NCBI GenBank assembly: GCA_027257055.1
Contig: JAPVLO010000182.1
Span: 3,038,001 to 3,102,000 of the forward strand
Length of the DNA stretch: 64,000 bases
DNA from: Cephalopachus bancanus
Taxonomy: Eukaryota > Chordata > Mammalia > Primates > Tarsiidae
Direction of reading: 5' to 3'
Shown piece after piece: positions 56,556-64,000 of the stretch. The position numbers and the translations under genes were made by a program. Positions within the stretch are counted from its first letter, which is position 1; every line of letters starts with the position of its first letter. The notes beneath the pieces are model-generated. The model made no database searches. It worked only from the letters and a program-made list of their open reading frames with translations, and was not told the origin of the DNA.

Positions 56556-56732
56556 AGCTGTGATTTCTTTTTTAAAATGCATTTTCTTTTGTTTGTTTTG
56601 GACTCATGTGGAAAATCCAAAAAAGCACAAAGGAAAAAAAGTAAAAACCTCCATCGGTTCTAACCCAGAGATAACCACGATCAATATGTCCTTCTAGTCT
56701 TTTTATTTCCCCCCTGGATACATGTTGTTTTG

Positions 56733-57029
<297 letters not shown>

Positions 57030-57099
57030 TAATTGATAAATATAGTATCATACGGTACATACATATTCTTTTACAAACTACTATCCACTTCTTGGGGGT

Positions 57100-57347
57100 T
57101 TTTTTGTTTGTTTTTTTTTTTGAGTTCTGTTGACCTGCAGGGCTCCGGCGATCCTTCTGCCCCAGCCTTCCAAGTAGCTGGAACTACAGGCATGCGCTAC
57201 CATGCCCAGCTAATTTTTTTGATTTTTATTGTAGAGATGAGGTCTCGCCAAGTTGCCCAAGCGGGTCTCGAACCCGCGGGCTCAGGCAGTCCACTCACCT
57301 CAGCCTCCCAAAGTGCGGGATGACAGGTTGAGCCACCCAAGTCCAGC
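57100..57347 (-). mobile_element. Alu SINE, T-arm subfamily, with internal deletion
   Basis: After the poly-T head the right arm goes from GAGTTCTGTTGACCTG straight into CAGGGCTCCGGCG, so about 50 bases are lost. GCGGGTCTCGAACCCGCGGG is intact. Confidence 0.94.
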
Positions 57348-57510
57348 CGCTTATTGGTTTTATGAACCTTTCTCATAAAAATATTTTATATGATTTTATT
57401 TTTTTACAAATGCATGATATTGTCACTAAAGATGAACTGTGATTCATTTACCATTGTTATGTTAATTTTAATCAAGACTATAGATACCTTGAAAGTGCTT
57501 CCTGTTGGGT

Positions 57511-57808
57511 TTTTTGTTTGTTTGTTTTTGAGTCAGAGTCTCACGCTTGCCCAGGCTGGAGCGCAGTGACACACTAACAGCCCACGCGGCTCCAACCTGC
57601 CGGGCTCAGGCAATCCTTCTGCCTCAGCCCTCCCAGTGGCTGGAACCACAGGCGTGAACCACACCACTCAGCTAATTTTTTGATTTACTGTAGAGGTAAG
57701 GTCTCACCAAGTTGCCCAGGCTGGTTTCAAACCCCTAGGCTCAGGCAATCCTCCCTCCTTGGCTTTCCAAAGTGCTGGGATTGCAGGCATGAGCCACCAC
57801 ATCTCGCT
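57511..57808 (-). mobile_element. Alu SINE
   Basis: Antisense dimer, TTTTTTGTTTGTTTGTTTTTG head. CTGTTGGGTTTTT and CTGTTGGTTGTTT flank it. Confidence 0.93.
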
Positions 57809-57954
57809 CTGTTGGTTGTTTAGAATGAATTCCTAAAAGTGGAATTACTGGATCGAAGTTGGCTGTGCATATTGCAAGCCTTCTGGTACTTGTGGCCAAA
57901 CTGTCCTCTTCTCCTCACCCTAAAATTTGCACCAGTTCACAGTCCTCTTGGCCA

Positions 57955-58121
57955 TTGAGACCTCCAGAAGTAATCGTTTCTACGGAAGCCTTTTCCCAAG
58001 ACCAACACTCATCCCTGCCCACATATTGAAAAATAAAGGGCAACCCCTTCGGGTCCCCTCCCACTGTGGGAACTTTTTTTTCTCTCAATAAATCCTGCTT
58101 TCTCACCAAAAAAAAAAAAAA
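57955..58121 (+). mobile_element. LTR polyadenylation end with poly-A: probable retrocopy
   Basis: 'gggtcccctcccactgtggg', then TCTCTCAATAAATCCTGC, is the end of the R/U5 type seen in class I retroviral LTRs. AATAAA is at 58087-58092, and 15 bases later a pure 14-A tract begins (58108-58121). A genomic LTR would not carry poly-A there, so this looks like a reverse-transcribed transcript that ended at an LTR signal. The left boundary is uncertain. There is no coding potential. Confidence 0.6.
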
Positions 58122-58354
58122 GGAAAAGAAAACCACAAAGTTTGGATCGATTGTCCCCATCTTTTTCGATATTTGAGATTTCCCTTCTTGTTTTTTAGCT
58201 TCCTTTCTCCTTTTTTCCCATAGTTTTATTAAGGTATGATCAACAAGTGAAAATGCTATGTATTTAAGATGTACCACACAATGATTTGATATACATTGTT
58301 AAGTGACTACTACAATTAAGTTAATTGGCATATCTATCGTAGTGGAAATCTGCT

Positions 58355-58485
58355 TGGGGTAGAGGGGCACACCTCATCAACAAGGGTACCTGCCCAATGA
58401 ATATCTGTATACCTAACCCTGAAATGTACTCCACAATTTTAAAATGAAAAAATCTTTAAAGTTAAAAACAGCAACAAAAAAACCT
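58355..58485 (+). mobile_element. short lineage-type L1 3' end inserted in the older L1
   Basis: GTATACCTAACCCTGAAATG and the following TTTTAAAATGAAAAAATC match the reverse complement of the L1 end at 26719-26790. Only about 110-130 bases are present, so it is strongly 5' truncated. It separates 3' UTR phrases of the surrounding minus-strand L1. Confidence 0.8.
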
Positions 58486-58663
58486 ATCACCTTACAGTGA
58501 CCATTTTTCTTACCATCTGCAATATACTTGAAATTTGGTGTGCATAGTGAGAACACCTAAGATCTACTCTTTTAGCAAATTTCAAGTGTATGATACAATA
58601 TTGTTAACTCTAGTCATCATGCTGTACTTCAGAGCCCCAGAACTTATTCTTTGTGGGTTTTTT

Positions 58664-58963
58664 TGGGGTTTTTTGGTTTTTTTGAGTTGAAGTCTCACTC
58701 CGTCGCCCAGACTGGAGTGCAGTGGCCGCTCCTGGCCCCCGCAGCCTCGACCCGCTGGGCTCCGGCGATCCTTCCGCCTCAGCCTTCCGAGTAGCCAGAA
58801 TTACAGGCATGCGCTACCACGCCTGGCTGATTTTTTTTTATTTATTGTAGAGATGAGGTCTCGCCAAGTGGCCCAGGCGGGTCTTGAACCCGTGGGCTGA
58901 GGCAATCCACTCACCTCAGCCTCCCAAAGGCGCGGGATTACAGGCTGCGCCACCGAGCCTGGC
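58664..58963 (-). mobile_element. Alu SINE, T-arm subfamily
   Basis: Antisense dimer, T/G-rich head; left arm GGGTCTTGAACCCGTGGG with two changes in the motif. Confidence 0.95.
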
Positions 58964-58989
58964 TTCCTTCCATTTTTCTTAAGATTTTT

Positions 58990-59262
58990 TTTTTTAGAGA
59001 CAGGGTTTTACTCTGTTGCCCAGGATAAAGCACAGTGGCGCAATCCTAGCTCACTGCAGCCTAGAACTCCTGGACTCAAGTGATCCTCCCACCTCCCTAG
59101 TAGCTGGGACTACAGGCATGTACCACCACCATGCTCAGCTAATTTTTAAAATTTTTTGTCGAGATGGGGTCTTACTATGTTGCCCAGCCTCGTCTGAAAT
59201 TCCTGTGCTTAAATGATCTTCCCACTTCAGCCTCCTAGGTGCTGGCATTACACGTGTGAGTC
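58990..59262 (-). mobile_element. Alu SINE
   Basis: Older antisense dimer beginning TTTTTTTTTTTAGAGACAGGG. CCTTCCATTTTTCTTAAGA before and CCTTCATTTTTAAGA after flank it. Confidence 0.93.
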
Positions 59263-59471
59263 TGTGCCTGACTTTCCTTCATTTTTAAGACTGAATAATA
59301 TTTTATTGTCCATGTATGCTGCAATTTCTTTATTCATTCATCAGTGGGCACTTAAGTTGTTTCCGCATGTTGGCATTTATGAATATAGGGGTGCACTTAT
59401 CTCTTCCAGATATTAATTATGTCTCCTTTGGCTGTATACCCAGAAGTGGATCATATGGCGTATTTTCAATT

Positions 59472-59763
59472 TTTTTTTTTTTTTTTTTTTGAGTTGGAGT
59501 CTCACTCTGTCACCCAGACTGCAGTGGCCGCTCTCGGCCACCGCAGCCTTGACCTGCTGGGCTCCGGCGATCCTTCCGCCTCAGCCTTCCAAGTAGCCGG
59601 AACTACAGGCATGAGCTACCAAGCCCAGCTAATTTTTGATTTATTGTAGAGATGAGGTCTCGCCAAGTTGCCCAGGTGGGTCTCGAACCCGCGGGCTCAG
59701 GCAATCTACTCACCTTGGCCTCCCAAAGCGCTGGGATTACAGGTTGAGCCACCGAGCCCGGTT
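59472..59763 (-). mobile_element. Alu SINE, T-arm subfamily, with target site duplication
   Basis: TATTTTCAATT occurs at 59461-59471 and again at about 59766, in the L1. Left arm GGGTCTCGAACCCGCGGG perfect. A few bases of the right-arm GGAGTGCAGTGG block are lost. Confidence 0.96.
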
Positions 59764-61067
59764 CATATTTTCAATTTCTTGAGAAATCTTCATACTGTTT
59801 TCATCATGACAATATCAATTTACATTCCCACCAAGACGAAGATTCCTTTTTCTCCACACCCTCACTAACATGTGATATAATGACCAGTCTAACGGACGTG
59901 AGGGGATAGCTCATTGTGGTTTTTGATTTGAAGTTCCCTGATAATTAGTGATAATGAATACCTTTTCATACGCCTGTTGGATATTTGTATGTCTTTGTTG
60001 TAAAAATGTATATTCAAGTCTTTCCCCATTAAAAAAAAAAATTGGGTTATTTGGCTTTTGCTGTTGAGTGGCATAAGTTCCTTATATATGTTGGCTATTA
60101 GCCCCCTATCAGATATATGGTTTGCGAATATTTTCTTCCATTTTGAAGATTGCCTGTGCATTTTATTGATTATTTTCTTGGTTGTGTTTTATGCTTGAAG
60201 GAGTCCATTTGTTTATTTTTGCTTTTGTTGTCTATGCTTTTGGTGTCATATAATAAAAAATCATTGCCCAGATCAATGTCAAGGGGCTTTTCCCCCCTGT
60301 TTTCTTCTAGGAGTTTTAAGGTTTCAAATCTTACATTGTCTTTAATATATTTTGAGTTAATTTTTGCGTGTATGGAGTAACATACAGAGTTCAATTTCAT
60401 TCTTTTGCATGTGGATATACAGTTTTCCCAATACCATTTATTGAAAGTACTATCCTTTCACCACTGTCCGTTCTTGGTATCCTTGTTAAAGATTAGTTGA
60501 CTCTATATGAGTAGTTTATTTTTGGACTCTCTATTCTTTTGGTCTATATATCTGTTTTTATGCTACCCTACTGTTGTGATTACTGTAGCTTTATAATGTA
60601 CTTTGGAATCAGAAAGTGTGATGCCTCCAGCTTTGTTATTTTTGCTCAAGATTGTTTTGTCTGTTCAGGGTCTTTTGTGATTCCGTATTAGTTTGGGGAG
60701 TGTTTTTTCTATTTCTATAAAAAAATGCCATTAGAATTTTGATAAGGATTACTCTGAATCTGTAGATCACTTTGGGTAGTATGAAAATTTTACCAATATC
60801 AATTCTTCCAGTCCATGAACATAGGATATCTTTTTATCTGTTTGTGTCTTCATTTTCTTTCATTAAAACTATACAAAAATGTATAGTTTTCAGTATGCAG
60901 CTCTCTGACCACCTTAGTTAAATTTATTTCTGAGTATTTTATTCTTTTTGACACTATTGTATATGGATTTTTAGTAAATTTCTTTTACAGATAATCTGTC
61001 GTTAGTATATAAAAGCACAACAGATTTTCTATGTTGATTTTCTCTTTTTAAAAATATTATAATAAAA

Positions 61068-61197
61068 AGTGTTTTGTATAGGTGGGGTCTTGATATGTTG
61101 CCCAGGCTGGTCTTGAATTCCTGGGTTCAAGCAATCCTTCCCCCCTCAGCCTCTCAAAGTGCTAGGATTATAGACACCAGCCACTGTGCCTGGCCTG
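61068..61197 (-). mobile_element. Alu left-monomer (FLAM-like) inside L1
   Basis: GGTGGGGTCTTGATATGTTGCCCAGG to CACTGTGCCTGGCC, antisense monomer only, in the middle of ORF2-derived sequence. Confidence 0.9.
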
Positions 61198-62251
61198 CAT
61201 GTTAATTTTCTATCCTGAAACTTAACTGAATTTATTTATTAGTTTTATCAGCTTTTTGGTGAGCTCTTTGGGGGTTTTTGCATATATAATCATGTCATCT
61301 GGAAACAGAGACAATTTAACTTCTTCCTTTCCAATTTAGTTGCCTATTACTTCTTTTTCTTGCCTAAACTCTGGCTAGGGACTCCCAGTACTTTAAAAAA
61401 TAAAAGCAATGAGAGTAGGCACCCTTGCTTCTTAATGATTTTAGAAGAAAAGGCTTCCTCTGTTGAATATGATGTTAGATGTGGACTTATTATGTATGTT
61501 ATTTATTATGCTGAGAGACATTCCCCCTATACCTAACTTGTTGAGAGTTTTAATCATGAGAAGATGTTGAATTTTGTCATGTGCTTTTTTTGGGATCTAC
61601 TGAGGTAATCATGTAATTGCTATCCTTCATTCTGTTAATATGGTATAGCATATTCATTAATTTGGGTATATTGAACCATCCGTGCATCCCAGAAATAAAA
61701 GACTCACTTGATTACAATATGTCGTTCTTTTCATGCATGGTTGAATTTGGTTTGCTAGTATTTTTTGAAGATTTTTGCATCTATGTTCACCAGGTATATT
61801 GGCCTATAATTTTCTCTTCTTGTATAGCCTTTTTCTGGCTTTGGTATGAAAGTAATGTTGGCCTTAAAAAACGAGTTTGGAATTGTTCCCTCACCTTCAG
61901 TTTTTGGAAGAATTTGAGGAGTACTGGCATTAATTCTTCTTTAAATACTTGGTGAAATTCACCTATGAAGCCATCTGGTCCTGGGCTTTTCTTTGTCAGG
62001 GATTTGAAAAAATTATTATTGCTTTAATCTCCTTACTTGTATAGTTTGATTTATTGGCCTATTTGGGTTTTCTATTTCTTCCTAATTCAGTCTTAGTATG
62101 CTTTATGTTTCTAGTAATTTATCTATATCTAGATTATTTAATCTGTTGATGTATAATTGTTCATAAGAGGCTCCCATGATCCTTTGTATTTCTATAGTAT
62201 CTCTTCCCTTTACATTTTTATTGGTTTGAGTCTTTTCCCTCACTCCTTCCC

Positions 62252-62255
<4 letters not shown>

Positions 62256-62318
<63 letters not shown>
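62256..62318. repeat. (CT)n microsatellite inside L1
   Basis: About 31 uninterrupted CT units. It expands a short CTCTCT motif normal for this part of L1 ('gagtc-tctctctttt'). Confidence 0.97.
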
Positions 62319-62320
<2 letters not shown>

Positions 62321-63269
62321 TAGTTGAGCTAAAAGTTGTTGATTTTATGTTTTTCAAAAAACTGTCTCAGTTTTATTGATCTTTTCTATTTTCTTCCTAG
62401 TTTCTATTTCATTGATTTTTTTCCTCTAATCTTTGTTATTTCCTTTCTTCTGCTTTGATCTTAGTTAATTCTTCTTTTTTTAGTTCTTTGGGATATAAAA
62501 TTAGGTTGTTCATTTTGAGGGTTTTTTTTTCTTAAAGTAGGCACTTATTGCTATAAAATTATTTCATAAAGCAGCTTTTACTGCATCTCATAAGTTTTGG
62601 TATGTTGTGTATACATTTGCATTTATCTCAAGATATGTTTTAATTTCCCTTTTTATTTCTTCTTTGATCCACCGGTTGTTTAGAAATTTGTTCTTCAATT
62701 TCCACATGTTTGTAAATGTTCTAATTTTTCTCCTGTTATTGATTTCTAGTTTTATACCATTATGGTTGGAAAAGATACTTGATATGACTTCAATATTAAA
62801 TTTGTTATGACTTCTTTTGTGGCCCAATATATGATCTATCCTGAAGAATGTTCTGTGTGCATGTGAAAAGAATGGGTATTCTGCTGCTATTAAATGAACT
62901 GTTTTATTTATGTCTATTTAGTCCATTTGGGCTATAGCATTATTCAGGTCTTATGTTTCTTTATTGGTTTTCTGTCTGGATTATCTATCCATTGTTGAAA
63001 GTACAATACTGAAGTTTCCTATTATTTTTTTAATGTCTTTTCTCCCTTCATTTCTGTTAATATTTGTTTTATATATTTAGGTGTCTTAATGTTGGGTGCA
63101 TATATATTTACAACTGTTATACCCTCTTGATGAATTGACCCCTCTCTCATTATCTACTGACCTTCTTTGTCTTTTGTGACAGATTTTGACTGAAAGTCTA
63201 TTTTGTCTGATATAAGTATAGCTACCCTTGCTCTCTTTTGGTTGCCATTTGCATGGAATATCTTTTTCT

Positions 63270-63565
63270 TTTTCATATTTTTTTTTTTGAGTTGGAGTCT
63301 CACTCTGTCACCGAGACTGGAGTGCAGTGGCACACTCCTGGCCACCACAGCCTCGACCTACTGGGCTCCGGTGATCCTTCCACCTCAGCCTTCTAAGTAG
63401 CCAGAACTACAGGTGCGCATTACCATGCCCAGCTAATATTTTGATTTATTGTAGAGATGAGGTCTTGCCAAGTTGCCCGAGTGGGTCTTAAACCCACGGG
63501 CTCAGGCAAACCACTCACTTCAGCCTCCCAAAGCAAGGGATTATAGGCTGAGCCACTGAGCCCAG
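63270..63565 (-). mobile_element. Alu SINE, T-arm subfamily, with target site duplication
   Basis: The 17-bp repeat ATGGAATATCTTTTTCT at 63253-63269 and 63566-63582 is identical, within L1 ORF2. The left arm is a little worn (GGGTCTTAAACCCACGGG), but the stem is still paired. Confidence 0.97.
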
Positions 63566-63731
63566 ATGGAATATCTTTTTCTATTCCTTCATTTTTAATC
63601 TATGTGTTTTCTAAGGCTAAAGTGAGTCTCTTATAGGCAGCATATTGTTGAATCTTTTTTATGATCCATCCAGTCACTCTGTGAAAAAAAAGTATTTAAC
63701 TTACATTTAAAGTAATTATTGAAAGGCAAGT

Positions 63732-63943
63732 ATAGTCATTTCTCAGTAACTTGGGGGATTGGCTACAGAACTCACCATACCAAAATTCACAGATGCTCAA
63801 ATGCCTTATATAAAATGATGTAGTATTGTATAAAACCTATGCACATGCCCCTGTATACTTTAAATCATCTCTATATAACTTATATCTAATACAATGTAAA
63901 TGATATGTAAATAGTTGTTATGCTATATTGTTTTCTATTTCCT
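63732..63943 (+). mobile_element. Tigger-type (MER2-like) DNA transposon fragment
   Basis: GGGGGATTGGCTACAGAACTC, CCAAAATTCACAGATGCTCAA, 'cttatataaaatgatgtagtattgtataaaacctatgcac' and 'actttaaatcatctctatataac' follow the MER2/Tigger pattern. It joins the L1 at a TA (AAGTATAGTC), the Tc1/mariner target. The right end is cut by an Alu. Confidence 0.8.
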
Positions 63944-64000
63944 TTTTTTTTTTTTTGAGTTGAAGTCTACCTCTGTCACCCAGACTAGAGTGCAGTGGCA
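63944..64000 (-). mobile_element. Alu SINE, cut by the window end
   Basis: Poly-T head and GAGTTGAAGTCTACCTCTGTCACCCAG; only the end of the right arm is in the window, so its subfamily is not known. Confidence 0.92.

Larger units (their letters stand above)
58205..63731 (-). mobile_element. old L1 LINE, 3' UTR through ORF2 (antisense), more than 5 kb
   Basis: The + strand follows antisense L1 from the 3' UTR (58205, 'gttttattaaggtatgatcaac'; 59284, CTGAATAATATTTTATTGTCC; 59443, CCCAGAAGTGGATCATATGG) into ORF2. ORF2 marks: 'ttggtgtcatataataaaaaatcattgcc' (60240), 'gtgatgcctccagctttgtt' (60619), the reverse-transcriptase region with 'ttggcctataattttctc' (61799) and CATCTGGTCCTGGGCTTTTC (61973), and the endonuclease end with 'ttttgtctgatataagtatagctac' (63201). 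Many frameshifts and stops; dead. The 5' part would lie beyond 64000. It carries five or more later insertions. Confidence 0.95.

Noticed and set aside
62103..62357. Frame encoding a long alternating Glu-Arg run
   Set aside because: Direct translation of the (CT)n microsatellite.
58205..63731. Active L1
   Set aside because: Many frameshifts, stops and insertions, and no 5' part in the window; an ancient relic.

Overview
This window looks like primate nuclear DNA with almost no coding content. The most likely source is a strepsirrhine, and a lemur-type rather than a loris-type animal. It carries about sixty 7SL-derived dimeric Alu elements of a form unlike the human AluJ/S/Y subfamilies. It also has a degenerate full-domain 7SL RNA copy and the usual placental layers of L2, MIR, MER1, MER5, MaLR LTRs and old L1. 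I saw none of the tRNA/Alu fusion elements typical of galagos and lorises. The species call is an inference.

One real protein-coding segment is supported: the first coding exon of VTCN1 (B7-H4), on the + strand at about 33515-33629. It encodes MASLGQVIFW plus two bases of a split codon and ends at a GT donor. A TATA-like box and an AP-1 site lie just upstream or at the expected start. Bases 1 to about 33480 are then the 5' flank of VTCN1 (in human, the interval towards MAN1A2 on 1p13.1). Bases 33630-64000 are the start of a long first intron. I found no further VTCN1 exon.

Layout. 1-6700: Alus, L1M fragments, a MER1 element, an L2 end and a trimeric Alu. 6708-6981: 7SL RNA pseudogene. 7600-18300: mostly fragmented L2 with Alu insertions, plus one repeat-poor stretch (13060-13770) that could be regulatory. 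18300-23300: repeat-poor DNA with MIR pieces. 23300-28900: old L1M broken up by Alus, a MaLR LTR and a lineage-type L1 3' end. 28890-30880: an L2 holding a MaLR LTR that itself holds an Alu. 32441-34325: two Alus, the VTCN1 promoter and exon 1, and a partial direct duplication on either side of the exon. 36490-44170: two long L2 blocks with Alus and MIRs. 49989-51425: an L1 3' end interrupted by an inverted copy of its own 3' end and flank. 56560-64000: old L1 (one copy more than 5 kb, minus strand) loaded with Alus, a (CT)n tract and a Tigger-type fragment.

A recurrent point is one apparently young Alu subfamily, called the 'T-arm Alu' below, with about 18 copies here. Its left-arm B-box region forms an exact 5-bp stem and 7-nt loop like a tRNA T arm. 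Family names for repeats come from recognition by eye, not from a database search; boundaries are usually good to about 10-20 bases.
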